Below, in pieces: positions 51,198 to 61,497 of a stretch of DNA of 64,000 bases. Below the pieces are notes generated by a model. It was not told the origin of the DNA. It saw only the letters and a program-made list of their open reading frames with translations, and searched no databases. Numbering within the stretch: the first letter of the stretch is position 1; every line of letters starts with the position of its first letter. Position numbers and translations under genes: made by a program. Source of the DNA: Azospirillum brasilense (lineage in GTDB: Bacteria; Pseudomonadota; Alphaproteobacteria; Azospirillales; Azospirillaceae). The DNA lies in assembly GCF_001315015.1 (NCBI RefSeq), contig NZ_CP012914.1, forward strand, positions 1,240,001 through 1,304,000. The letters run 5' to 3'.

Positions 51198-52103
51198 TCA
51201 GAAGCTTGCCCAGACTGGCTTTGCCGGCGTGACTGTGGCCTCTCCGGCTGTCAAGACCAATCCGTCTTGCCCCGCACGGGTGAGGTCTTCCAGCCGTAGC
51301 AAGGCCAGCGCCGTCGAGCCATGGCCGCTGCGGATCTCGCCGACCTCCTTGCCCTCCAGCGTCACCGGCGTGCCGGGGGCGGGAAGGGGGCCGTCCAGCG
51401 TCACCGGGAACAGCTTCTTCTTGATCAGGGCGCGGTATTTGGTGCGGGCGGTCAGTTCCTGCCCCATGTAGCAGCCCTTGTCCCAGGAGATGGCGTTGAG
51501 GTCGTCCAGATCGTTCTCCAGGGGGAGCGCCTTGTCGGGCGTGAGGTCGCGGCTGCCCTCCGGAACGCCCAATGACAGGCGCAGCCGGTCGTAGTCCTCG
51601 GCGCCGCGCGCAACGAAGCCCGCCGCCTCCAGCGCCGCCGCGGCGCTCTCGCGCGGCAGGAAGGCGCGGGCGCCCAGCGCCGGCAGGCGCGGGTCGGTGA
51701 AGGCGATGCCGCCCGCGAAGGCGATCGCGGCCCCGGCCTCCTCCGGCAAACCCAGTCTCGCAAGCGAGTCGCCGCCGAACAGGACGACGGCCAGCATGGC
51801 GCCGGCCCGGTCCTCCAGCGTGATCTTGGAGCGCAGCTTGTACATCTTCAGGCGGCGCAGGAATTCCTCGCGCCGGTCCGTCTCGGGGTCGAGCAGAAGG
51901 GCGCCGTCCGATTCGGCGATGCGGAAATCGTGCAGGAACTTGCCCTGCGGGGTCAGGAACAGGGCGTAGACGGCGCGGTCCGCCGCGACGCGGCGCAGGT
52001 CGTTGGACACCAGCCCTTGCAGGAAGGCCGCCCGGTCCTCGCCCGCGACCGCGATGACGCCCCGGTCCTCCAGGATCGCATAGCCCGCCTGTTCCGCCGT
52101 CAT
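51198..52103 (-). CDS. ygfZ: YgfZ/GcvT-fold folate-binding Fe-S maintenance protein
   Basis: Cytosolic protein of 301 aa with the diagnostic DKGCYMGQEL motif near residue 218 (the conserved Lys-Gly-Cys-Tyr) and an N-terminal tetrahydrofolate-binding fold (RAAFLQGLVSNDL). YgfZ helps maintain iron-sulfur enzymes, especially under oxidative stress. ATG 52103 opens the family sequence; the longer frame to 52325 is noncoding. Confidence 0.93.
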   Translation of the reverse strand: MTAEQAGYAILEDRGVIAVAGEDRAAFLQGLVSNDLRRVAADRAVYALFLTPQGKFLHDFRIAESDGALLLDPETDRREEFLRRLKMYKLRSKITLEDRAGAMLAVVLFGGDSLARLGLPEEAGAAIAFAGGIAFTDPRLPALGARAFLPRESAAAALEAAGFVARGAEDYDRLRLSLGVPEGSRDLTPDKALPLENDLDDLNAISWDKGCYMGQELTARTKYRALIKKKLFPVTLDGPLPAPGTPVTLEGKEVGEIRSGHGSTALALLRLEDLTRAGQDGLVLTAGEATVTPAKPVWASF

Positions 52104-52260
52104 GCCTTTGCTCCGATTGTCCCGTTCAAGTCCCCGATAGTTGGGCGAAGGGGGAAGGGGAGGCAAGGGTGGCGAGGTCTGTGCCCTTGCATGGCGCGTC
52201 CGCCTTTTCCGCGGACGCGCCACGGTGCAAGCCGTGGTCGATGGACCTTCAGGTAGGCGG

Positions 52261-52668
52261 TCAGCCGGCTGGAGGTTCGATCCGCAAGACCTGCACCGAC
52301 TTGGTGCGGCCGTCGAGCGTGCCATAGGCGATGGATTGCCCTTCGGACAGGCCGAGCAGGGCGGCGCCCACCGGGGTCAGGATCGAGATGCCATCCTGCC
52401 GCCGGGCCGCTTCGTCCGGTGTGATGAGTGTGGCAGTGTGCCGCGTGCCCCGATCGTCCGCGAAGGTGACCCGGCTGCCGAGCCGGACGAAGGGCGTGCC
52501 GCCGTCGCTGGAATAATCCGCGACATCGGCGCGGTCGACCTCGCGCTGGAGGAAGTCGATGACGCCGGCGGGCTGGCTGAGATGGGCGAGAAGGACGTCG
52601 AGACGCCCAAGGTCGTGGGGGGTGATTCGGATCGGCGGCGGATCGCCGAGCATCGACTTGCGGTTCAT
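52261..52668 (-). CDS. rnk: Nucleoside diphosphate kinase regulator (Rnk/GreA-GreB C-terminal fold)
   Basis: Protein of 135 aa. The N-terminal part is a short coiled coil, and the C-terminal GreA/GreB-like FKBP domain holds LGSRVTFADDRGTRHTATLI, SILTPVGAALLGLSEGQ and ending VLRIEPPAG. Rnk proteins bind RNA polymerase near the secondary channel. GGAG is about 8 bases before the ATG. A 7-bp GC hairpin with AAA/TTT edges lies 19 bases upstream at 52687-52713. Confidence 0.92.
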   Translation of the reverse strand: MNRKSMLGDPPPIRITPHDLGRLDVLLAHLSQPAGVIDFLQREVDRADVADYSSDGGTPFVRLGSRVTFADDRGTRHTATLITPDEAARRQDGISILTPVGAALLGLSEGQSIAYGTLDGRTKSVQVLRIEPPAG

Positions 52669-52986
52669 TCCAAAAGCTCCATAAGCAAAGGCCGCCGGAA
52701 ATGGCGGCCCTTTCCATAGCTGATGACGACGGCGGCCTCTTGTCAACCGTGCGGCGGCGTGGCATCTGTCCGTGTGCGAAGCAACTGCTGATTTGTTGGG
52801 TCATCTGCCGCTTTGTTGGGCTGCGACAGGCGCCCGACACGGGGCGAATGACCGCAGGCTGGGCAATCGCTTCCCCTGTTGACGGCGAACGGCCTTGACG
52901 GGCAAGACTCTCCGAAAGTGGCATGGCTTTGGCAATGCCCTGCCGACTTCACCCCTACCCGGTCCGTCTCCTTGGATTCCCCATCC
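52669..52986. other. 318-base intergenic region between rnk and the ABC operon
   Basis: No gene is evident. The region holds a hairpin, GGCCGCC (52690-52696) with GGCGGCC (52703-52709), and an exact direct repeat TTTGTTGGG at 52792 and 52812, spaced by 20 bases (two helical turns), which may be a regulator site. The reading frame of the ABC gene stays open back to TTG 52879, but its last part before 52987 looks noncoding. Confidence 0.5.
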
Positions 52987-54534
<1,548 letters not shown>

Positions 54535-54554
54535 GGATGTGATGACGCTTGCGA

Positions 54555-54657
54555 GCCCCCTCCCTAACCCTCCCCCGCTGGCGCGGGAGAGGGGATTTCG
54601 CCGCCACGGCACCTGCTCCCTCTCCCGCCAACGGCGGGGGAGGGTTGGGGAGGGGGC
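54555..54657. repeat. GC-rich dispersed palindromic repeat in the BMP operon
   Basis: Outer arms of 24 bases (54555-54578 and 54634-54657) match at 23 of 24 positions; a further inner hairpin uses GCGGGAGAGGGG-type sequence and its complement near 54583-54628. It fills the gap between the ATPase and first permease genes, ending about 7 bases before the permease ATG, so it again supplies a G-rich ribosome binding region. Confidence 0.85.
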
Positions 54658-54663
54658 CGGGGC

Positions 54664-55755
54664 ATGACCCTCCTCCGTCTCGAACCCCGCGGCGAGGCGT
54701 CGCGCGCGATGGTCTACGCCACGCCGCTGCTGGCGGTCGCGCTCACGCTCGTCAGCGGCTTTCTGCTGTTCTGGGCCATGGGCTTCGACCCGGTGAAGGC
54801 GTTGCATGCCTTCTTCATCGCGCCGCTGATGTCGCTGCGCGGCCTCGGTGAGTTGGCGGTCAAGGCGACCCCGCTGGTGCTCTGCGCCATCGGCCTCGCC
54901 ATCGGCTTCCGCGCCAATGTCTGGAACATCGGGGCCGAGGGGCAGCTCACGCTCGGCGCCATCACCGGCGGCGGTCTGGCGTTGGCCTTCTACGGCGAGG
55001 GCGGCTGGTGGCTGTTGCCGCTGATGATCGTCGCGGGCATGGCCGGCGGCGCCCTGTGGGCGGCGATCCCCGCCTTCCTGCGGGTACGCTTCAACGCCAG
55101 CGAGATCCTGACCAGCCTGATGCTGAACTATGTGGCGCTGCATCTGCTGAACTACCTGATGCACGGACCCTACCGTGACCCGGACGGCTTCGCCTTCCCG
55201 GAATCCCGCCTGTTCGAGGCCGACGCGGTGCTGCCGCTGCTTGTCGCCGGGACGCGCGTGCATCTGGGGTCGCTGTTCGCCCTGCTGGCGGTGGCGGCGG
55301 GCTGGTTCCTGATGGCGCGGACCTTCATCGGCTTCCAGATCAAGGTCATCGGCTTGACCCCGACGGCGGCGGGTTACGCCGGCTTCAATCAGAAGAAGAT
55401 CATCTGGCTGACGCTGCTGCTGTCCGGCGCGCTCGCCGGTCTGGCCGGGCTGGGCGAAATCGCCGGGCCGATCGGGCAGATGAACCCGACCATCTCCCCC
55501 GGCTACGGCTACACCGCCATCATCGTCGCCTTCCTGGGGCGGCTGCACCCGGTGGGCATCCTGCTGGCCGGCTTCCTGATGGCGCTGTCCTTCATCGGCG
55601 GCGAGGCGGCGCAGATCGCGCTGGGCCTGCCCAAGGCCATCACCGGCGTGTTCCAGGGCATGCTGCTGTTCTTCCTGCTGGCGACCGACGTGCTGATCCG
55701 CTACCGCGTGCGCTTCGGCGCGAAGCGAGCTGTCGTCGGGAGGGCCGCGGCATGA
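54664..55755 (+). CDS. BMP-family ABC transporter permease 1
   Basis: Inner-membrane permease of 363 aa with about nine hydrophobic segments. The conserved RANVWNIGAEGQLTLGAI near residue 80, FNASEILTSLMLNYVALHLL, and SGALAGLAGLGEIAGPIGQ are typical of the first permease of nucleoside-type transporters. ATG 54664 comes right after the repeat. Its stop overlaps the next gene (ATGA). Confidence 0.93.
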   Translation: MTLLRLEPRGEASRAMVYATPLLAVALTLVSGFLLFWAMGFDPVKALHAFFIAPLMSLRGLGELAVKATPLVLCAIGLAIGFRANVWNIGAEGQLTLGAITGGGLALAFYGEGGWWLLPLMIVAGMAGGALWAAIPAFLRVRFNASEILTSLMLNYVALHLLNYLMHGPYRDPDGFAFPESRLFEADAVLPLLVAGTRVHLGSLFALLAVAAGWFLMARTFIGFQIKVIGLTPTAAGYAGFNQKKIIWLTLLLSGALAGLAGLGEIAGPIGQMNPTISPGYGYTAIIVAFLGRLHPVGILLAGFLMALSFIGGEAAQIALGLPKAITGVFQGMLLFFLLATDVLIRYRVRFGAKRAVVGRAAA

Positions 55756-56684
55756 GCGCCGAACTGGCCCTGATCGGCCCGATCCTGGCGGCCATGCTGG
55801 CCGCCGCCACGCCGCTACTCTTCGCCGCGCTGGGCGAGTTGGTGGTGGAGAAATCCGGCGTCCTGAATCTGGGCGTCGAGGGCATGATGCTGGTCGGCGC
55901 CGTCTGCGGCTTCGCCGTGGCGGTGCAGACCGGCAGTTCCACCGCGGGCTTCGTCGCCGGTGCGGCGGCGGGGGCGGGCATGGCGGCGCTGTTCGGCGTG
56001 CTGACCCTGTTCCTGCTCGCCAACCAGGTGGCGACCGGGCTGGCGCTGACTCTGTTCGGCGTCGGCCTGTCGGCGCTGATCGGGCAGGGTTTCGTCGGCA
56101 TCCCCATTGCCGACGTGCCGGAACTCTACATCCCCGGCCTGACCGACCTGCCGGTGATCGGCAAGGCGCTGTTCGGGCAGGACGCGCTGGTCTATCTGGC
56201 GCTGGCGGCGGTGCCGGCGGTGCACTGGTTCCTCTACGCCACGCGCAAGGGGCTGATCCTGCGCGCGGTCGGCGAGAACCACGCGGCGGCCCACGCGCTC
56301 GGCTACAAGGTCATCCGCATCCGCTTCCTCGCCGTGCTGTTCGGCGGCGCCATGAGCGGCATGGGCGGGGCCTTTCTGTCGCTCGACTACACGCCGATGT
56401 GGGCGGAAGGCATTTCCTCCGGGCGCGGCTGGATCGCGCTGGCGCTGGTGGTCTTCGCCACCTGGAAGCCGGGCCGCGTGCTGCTCGGCGCCTGGCTGTT
56501 CGGCGGGGTGACCATCGCGCAGCTCCATGTTCAGGGGCTGGGAATCGACATTCCGTCACAACTCTTGTCGATGCTGCCTTATCTGGCTACCGTCATCGTT
56601 CTGGTGGTGATTTCACGCGATGTCGCTCGGATCCGGCTGAACGCGCCGGCCAGCCTTGGGAAGGTTTTCCATCCGGACGCCTGA
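55752..56684 (+). CDS. BMP-family ABC transporter permease 2
   Basis: Second permease, 310 aa. It begins ELALIGPILAAMLAAATPLLFAALGELVVEKSGVLNLGVEGMML, the standard start of this subunit, and later has GENHAAAHALGYKVIRIRFLA and the LGGAMSGMGGAFLSL stretch. Its ATG overlaps the first permease's stop codon by four bases. Confidence 0.94.
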   Translation: MSAELALIGPILAAMLAAATPLLFAALGELVVEKSGVLNLGVEGMMLVGAVCGFAVAVQTGSSTAGFVAGAAAGAGMAALFGVLTLFLLANQVATGLALTLFGVGLSALIGQGFVGIPIADVPELYIPGLTDLPVIGKALFGQDALVYLALAAVPAVHWFLYATRKGLILRAVGENHAAAHALGYKVIRIRFLAVLFGGAMSGMGGAFLSLDYTPMWAEGISSGRGWIALALVVFATWKPGRVLLGAWLFGGVTIAQLHVQGLGIDIPSQLLSMLPYLATVIVLVVISRDVARIRLNAPASLGKVFHPDA

Positions 56685-56763
56685 TGGGCCGATGCCTGAC
56701 GGGCTCCGGGATGTTTGCAAGTCTTACGTTCGTGCTCAATCAATTGGATCAGGGAGCAAACAC

Positions 56764-57855
56764 GTGAACAGAAGGACCATGGGCAAGGCCCTGATGGGTC
56801 TGGCCACCGGCGCCGCCATGCTGGCGCTGGGCGTCGGCGCGGCCGACGCGCAGGAGAAGATGAAGGTCGGCTTCGTCTATGTCGGTCCGATCAGCGACCA
56901 CGGCTACAGCTACCAGCACGACCAGGGCCGTCTGGCCGTGGAGAAGGAGCTGGGCGACAAGGTCACCACCACCTTCGTCGAGAACGTGCCCGAGGGCGCC
57001 GACGCCGAGCGCGTGATCGAGCAGCTGGCCTCCTCCGGCCACAAGCTGATCTTCACGACCTCCTTCGGCTTCATGAACCCGACGCTGAAGGTCGCGCAGC
57101 GCCACCCCGACGTGAAGTTCGAGCACGCCACCGGCTACAAGCGCTCGGCCAACGTCGCCACCTACTCCGCGCGCTTCTACGAGGCCCGCACGGTCATCGG
57201 CCAGATCGCCGGCAAGATGACCAAGTCGAACATCATCGGCTACATCGGCTCCTTCCCGATCCCCGAGGTCATCAGCGGCATCAATGCCTTCACCATCGCC
57301 ATGCGCGAGGTGAACCCCAAGGCCGAGGTGCGCGTCGTCTGGGTGAACAGCTGGTACGACCCCGGCAAGGAAGCCGAGGCCGCCAAGGCCCTGATCGACC
57401 AGGGCGCCGACGTGATCTCGCTGCACACCGACAGCCCGGCGGCCATCCAGGTCGCGCAGGAGCGCGGCCTGTGGGTGTTCGGCCAGTCGTCGGACATGAC
57501 CCGCTTCGGCCCGAAGGCGCACCTGACCGCCATCGTCGACGACTGGCGCGAGTATTACGTGAACCGCGTCAAGGCAGCTCTGGACGGCTCCTGGAAGTCG
57601 CAGGACACCTGGGGCGGCTTCAAGGATCATATGCTGTTCCTGGCCCCGTACAACCCGGCGATCCCGGCGGACGTGGTCGCGGCGGCCGAGAAGACCCGCA
57701 CCGACATCATGGAAGGCAAGCGCCATTCCTTCCAGGGGCCGGTGAAGGACCAGTCCGGCAAGGTCGTGATCGCCGAGGGCAAGCAGGCCACCGACGAGCA
57801 GATCCTGAAGATGGACTGGTACGTCGAGGGCGTGCAGGGCAAGGTTCCGAAGTAA
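56764..57855 (+). CDS. BMP-family basic membrane lipoprotein-type substrate-binding protein
   Basis: Periplasmic binding protein of 363 aa. GTG 56764 has AGGGAG about 8 bases upstream and opens a signal peptide ending ADAQ near residue 29; no lipobox Cys is present, unlike Gram-positive PnrA or Med. The mature start KVGFVYVGPISDHGYSYQHDQGR is the BMP signature. The family binds purine nucleosides or similar. The last gene of the operon; a rho-independent terminator follows at 57881. Confidence 0.94.
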   Translation: MNRRTMGKALMGLATGAAMLALGVGAADAQEKMKVGFVYVGPISDHGYSYQHDQGRLAVEKELGDKVTTTFVENVPEGADAERVIEQLASSGHKLIFTTSFGFMNPTLKVAQRHPDVKFEHATGYKRSANVATYSARFYEARTVIGQIAGKMTKSNIIGYIGSFPIPEVISGINAFTIAMREVNPKAEVRVVWVNSWYDPGKEAEAAKALIDQGADVISLHTDSPAAIQVAQERGLWVFGQSSDMTRFGPKAHLTAIVDDWREYYVNRVKAALDGSWKSQDTWGGFKDHMLFLAPYNPAIPADVVAAAEKTRTDIMEGKRHSFQGPVKDQSGKVVIAEGKQATDEQILKMDWYVEGVQGKVPK

Positions 57856-57880
57856 GCCGGAACCGGTCGCCAAGTGAGGA

Positions 57881-57907
57881 AAAGGGAGGCTGCGGCCTCC
57901 CTTTTTT
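57881..57907 (+). terminator. Rho-independent terminator of the BMP operon
   Basis: Ten-bp stem AAAGGGAGGC (57881-57890) with GCCTCCCTTT (57895-57904), a TGCG loop and a run of six T's from 57902. Confidence 0.95.
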
Positions 57908-57935
57908 GTTGCCCGCCTCCTTTGTCGGCTTGTCT

Positions 57936-58346
57936 TCAGCCCGGTTGGCGGCCCAGAGCGGCCCAGCCGGCGGGTGCGAGGCGCATCACCTCCGGCCCGC
58001 TGCCGGCGGGGTTGGGCTCCATCGTCACCAGCTCCCGGTTCTCGAACCAGACCCAGCGGGGAACCTCCGCCGCGGTGGGCACCCAGCCCTCGGCCATCCT
58101 TTCCAGCACCGCCAGATCGGCGGCGGCGATGGGGAATTTCGGCTTCGCCGGGGCACGGCCGGGCGCGGCGGGGGCAGGCCGATTGGTTGACGGGGCGTCC
58201 TGCCCGGCGCGGGCGTGTATCCAGGCCGTCTGGAAGGCGGCCAAAGCCTCGTTCAGTTCGCCGCGCAGCGGCTCGGACGGGCAGCGCAGATAGCGGTCGA
58301 GCAGGGCGTGCAGGGATTCGGCGGAGGGCGACGGGGTTTCGGGCAT
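57936..58346 (-). CDS. Hypothetical protein
   Basis: Soluble protein of 136 aa of no recognised family. It has a helical N-terminal third (LHALLDRYLRCPSEPLRGELN), an Ala/Pro-rich linker, and a small C-terminal part with WVPTAAEVPRWVWFENRELVTM and a WAALG tail. ATG 58346 begins after a weak Shine-Dalgarno; the frame runs farther upstream without plausible sequence. It converges on the terminator of the BMP operon. Confidence 0.65.
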   Translation of the reverse strand: MPETPSPSAESLHALLDRYLRCPSEPLRGELNEALAAFQTAWIHARAGQDAPSTNRPAPAAPGRAPAKPKFPIAAADLAVLERMAEGWVPTAAEVPRWVWFENRELVTMEPNPAGSGPEVMRLAPAGWAALGRQPG

Positions 58347-58643
58347 GGGGCGGTTCCGTGGTCGGCGTGGTCCGGCACCGCAGCCATAAACGCAAGGGGC
58401 AGGAAAAGAAAGGCTCCGCCGCTTCAGGGAGCGCGGCGGAGCCTGTCGAGGAGGCACAATCCCCTGTGCTGCCTGACTTCAAACACGCGGGCCGTGCCGC
58501 CGGTTCCATCTTCCCTTCCGGGGTGACCCGCAAGGCGGCGGTCCGAACGCCGGGGCGGCGCGTTGTCAGCCACAAGAGTTGCCTGCCGCAAGACACGCTT
58601 TGCCGTCGAAAAGGGGAAACGCATCGTGGAGAAGGGATTCCAG

Positions 58644-59105
58644 ATGGCGGCGCGGGCCATGTATTTTCTGGCCACCATCGTGCTCATCCTGTTCGCCCTG
58701 GTCTTCGTCGGTGTGGCCGCCTATTCAGTGCTGCACAGCCTCGCGTCCTTTGACATCGAGGCGGCGACGCACCGGCTGCTCGACGGGGTGGGCATGATCG
58801 TGCTGGCCATCGCCATCTTCGAAATCGCCAAGTATCTGTACGAGGAGGAGATCGTCCGCGACCGCGAACTGCGTCACGCGGACGAGGCGCGGCGCACCCT
58901 GACCAAGTTCCTGACCACCATCATCATCGCCGCCAGCCTGGAAGGGCTGGTGCTGGTGTTCGAGGCGCGGACCTCGGACATGAGTGCCATGATCTACCCG
59001 GCCATCCTCCTGATGGTCATCGTCTTCATGGTGCTGGGGCTCGGGCTCTACCAGCTCATCAGCCGACGGGCGGAGACCATCGACCCGAAGGAGGGGGATT
59101 CCTGA
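58644..59105 (+). CDS. Small integral membrane protein, unknown
   Basis: Protein of 153 aa with four hydrophobic helices: near residues 5-28, 40-60, 85-105 and 115-138. A charged loop (LYEEEIVRDRELRHADEARR) separates two pairs. ATG 58644 has AAGGG 7 bases upstream; GTG 58626 is possible. Family not recognised; the layout recalls small GNS1-like or DUF-type alphaproteobacterial membrane proteins. It is 70 bases ahead of another unknown gene on the same strand. Confidence 0.75.
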   Translation: MAARAMYFLATIVLILFALVFVGVAAYSVLHSLASFDIEAATHRLLDGVGMIVLAIAIFEIAKYLYEEEIVRDRELRHADEARRTLTKFLTTIIIAASLEGLVLVFEARTSDMSAMIYPAILLMVIVFMVLGLGLYQLISRRAETIDPKEGDS

Positions 59106-59174
59106 CCGCCCCTCGCGTTCCAACATTGCTGGAAGGAGTTGTTGATCCCTCCCAGCCAGAGCGGAGCGCCCCCC

Positions 59175-59771
59175 ATGTTCGACCCCGCCCAGATCGGCCG
59201 CATCTCTCCCGTGGAGCAGGCCGACGCCCTGCGCACCCTGATCGCCGTCTTCGCCACCGCGGTGGTGCGGCCCGGCGAGAAGGCGCCGCGCAACGCCGTC
59301 AGCGCCGAGATCGTCGACATCCTCGACGAGGTGCCGGCGGAGCGGGTGGAGGCGGTCGCGCAGCTCTTCACCATGATGGCGTTGCGGCTGCGGCGGAAGG
59401 GGCGACCACGCCGCACCGCCTTCCGGCTGACCCTGGAGACGGCGCTGCTCGCCCGTTCCTACGTCGGGGAGCCGGCGCCGCAGAACGAGACCAGCTACCT
59501 GTCGTCCGACCGGCCCGGCCTGGGGACGATCGACCACGCCTGCAACGAGATGCTGGAGCGCATGGCCGGCGTGCCGGATGAGGACCAGCGGGCGTGGCTG
59601 ACCGCGCAGGTGATCGCCACCGGCCTGATCGACGCCGATCGCCGCCACCGGCTTGGCGGCCCGGACCGCGACATGGGCGACATGGCGGTGGCGGAGTTCC
59701 TGCTGCGGACGGCGGCCCAGTATCTCGCAGTCACCGCCGTCCGCACCCCGCCCGGCGAGAACAAAGGCTGA
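59175..59771 (+). CDS. Hypothetical soluble protein
   Basis: Protein of 198 aa of unknown family, helix-rich, without export signal. It shows an RNAVSAEIVDILDEVPAERVEAVAQLF stretch and many Arg and Ala. ATG 59175 with GGAG 8 bases upstream is preferred over TTG 59139, which sits right against its Shine-Dalgarno. It converges with the Nudix-like gene 16 bases on. Confidence 0.7.
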   Translation: MFDPAQIGRISPVEQADALRTLIAVFATAVVRPGEKAPRNAVSAEIVDILDEVPAERVEAVAQLFTMMALRLRRKGRPRRTAFRLTLETALLARSYVGEPAPQNETSYLSSDRPGLGTIDHACNEMLERMAGVPDEDQRAWLTAQVIATGLIDADRRHRLGGPDRDMGDMAVAEFLLRTAAQYLAVTAVRTPPGENKG

Positions 59772-59787
59772 GGCCAGCGAGACGGGC

Positions 59788-60339
59788 TCATTGCAGGGCG
59801 ATGATCGCGGCCATGGTTGCGTAGCGCTCGATCGACTGGGAGGAGGGCGAGCGCATCGCCTGCCGGGTGATGGCGAGCTGGTTCTCGTGCGAGACCGGCT
59901 GGCGCACCCCCAGATGGGCGACCACCTTGGCGAGCGGCACGACGTGGGCCGAGGACAGCTCCCAGTTCACGATGGCACCGCCCGCCGGGCGTCCGGGCGT
60001 GACGGCGGATTGTGCAACCCGCAGGGTGATTGAGGACGCCAGCGACTCCAGCCCGGTCACCGGAACGAAATACAGCGTGAAGCTCCGCGAGGTGGGGCGC
60101 CAGGGTTCCGCCGCCCGGCAATCGGGGAAGGCGAGGCCGGTCTGTTCGTGGAACAGGCGCTGAAGTGCCGTGAGGGGGCTGGTGACGCTCTCGTAACCGC
60201 CGCCGGGAACCGCCCATTGGCCTGCGGCGTCGACGATCCGGGGCTCCGCCGGACCGCGCCCCCACCAAGTGCTGACTTCGCGCCGCCGGACGATCAGGAC
60301 CTTGGTCCCCTCCAGAAACGCCACATGGACATGGCGCAT
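59788..60339 (-). CDS. Nudix-fold protein with degenerate Nudix box
   Basis: Protein of 183 aa. The region AAGQWAVPGGGYESVTSPLTALQRLFHEQTGLAF has the spacing of a Nudix box, but the catalytic REUxEExGU is RLFHEQTGL, missing key Glu residues. The fold is probably kept while hydrolysis is doubtful; a binding or sensor role is possible. ATG 60339 follows GGAGGG; ATG 60357 is an upstream alternative. Confidence 0.75.
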   Translation of the reverse strand: MRHVHVAFLEGTKVLIVRRREVSTWWGRGPAEPRIVDAAGQWAVPGGGYESVTSPLTALQRLFHEQTGLAFPDCRAAEPWRPTSRSFTLYFVPVTGLESLASSITLRVAQSAVTPGRPAGGAIVNWELSSAHVVPLAKVVAHLGVRQPVSHENQLAITRQAMRSPSSQSIERYATMAAIIALQ

Positions 60340-60408
60340 CGCCTGTTCCCTCCGCATCCCGTTGGCTTCGCTGCCGGAGACGGGCGGGAGAGGCGGAGCG
60401 TGAACGGT

Positions 60409-61293
60409 CTAGGGAGAGGGGACCACGCGGTTCCGACCTTCGGCCTTCGCCCGATACAGCGCGGCGTCGGCCACCCGGAGCGCGACGTCGAGGCCGTTTG
60501 GAGCGTCCAGTGCAATAGGCGCGACGCCGAAGCTGGCGGTCATGCGGAATGAATCGCCGTTCGGACCCATTTCCTGCTCGGCGACGAACCGGCGCAAGCG
60601 CTCCGCCACGACCGACGCATCCGCCAGAGCGGTGTTGGGGAGCAGAACCACGAATTCCTCTCCGCCGTAGCGGCCGATCAGGTCACCGGGGCGCAGGGCA
60701 TCGCCCAGCGTCCGGACGAATCGCTGCAATGCCTCGTCCCCGGCGGCGTGACCGCGGCTGTCGTTGATGCCCTTGAAATGGTCGATATCGGCGATCAGCA
60801 GGGACAGGGGCTGCCGCGAGCGCAGCGCCCGCCGGATCTCCTGGTCCGCACGGTCCAGAAGGGCGCGCCGGTTGGCGACGCCGGTCAGCGGGTCGGTCTG
60901 CGCCTGCGCGACCAGCAGCCGGTGCATTTCGGTGATGCGGCCACCCGCCTTCAGCCGAGCCTTCAGGTGGGCGCGGTTGACCGGCTTGTGGATGAAGTCG
61001 TCCGCCCCAGCGTCCAGCGCCTTCATCTCGTAGAAGGGCTCGTCATGAGATGTCATCAGAATCAGGTAGCTGTAGGCGGTGCGTGGATCGGCCTTCAGAA
61101 GCCAGCACACCTCCAGCCCCGACAGCCGTGGCATCTCCCAATCGATGATGGCAATGTCGAAGGGTTCGGACTGGGCACGATCCAGCGCTTCCCGGCCGTC
61201 CCTGGCCAGGATCACCTCATGTCCGTAAGACGCCACCTGCTCCGAAAGCATGGTGCGCATCAGAACCGTATCGTCGGCGATGAGCACGCGCAT
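60409..61293 (-). CDS. PleD-like response regulator diguanylate cyclase
   Basis: Cytosolic protein of 294 aa: receiver domain (residues 1-120) with acidic ADD near the start, phospho-acceptor Asp in AIIDWEMP and Lys in IHKPV, then a GGDEF domain with active-site RYGGEEF near 230. The inhibitory site is present: RPGD, five residues before GGEEF. It should make c-di-GMP when phosphorylated and be product-inhibited. ATG 61293 is preferred; ATG 61311 is possible. No kinase is adjacent. Confidence 0.92.
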   Translation of the reverse strand: MRVLIADDTVLMRTMLSEQVASYGHEVILARDGREALDRAQSEPFDIAIIDWEMPRLSGLEVCWLLKADPRTAYSYLILMTSHDEPFYEMKALDAGADDFIHKPVNRAHLKARLKAGGRITEMHRLLVAQAQTDPLTGVANRRALLDRADQEIRRALRSRQPLSLLIADIDHFKGINDSRGHAAGDEALQRFVRTLGDALRPGDLIGRYGGEEFVVLLPNTALADASVVAERLRRFVAEQEMGPNGDSFRMTASFGVAPIALDAPNGLDVALRVADAALYRAKAEGRNRVVPSP

Positions 61294-61497
61294 GGCGGGA
61301 AATTGCCTCATACCTTCGTCTGCGGTCAATGAGCGGTGGACGTGCGCAGTGTCATTTGTGGGCGTCCGTCCCTGCCGTCCTATCGCCTTCACGGTAACGT
61401 TGCGCCTAAGGTCGTGGTCGCCCCGCCGTGGCCCTTGCGGCATAGTACGGGCCGAACGGGGCGCCCAGATCCGGGCGCGCAACGCAGAGGGGACAGC

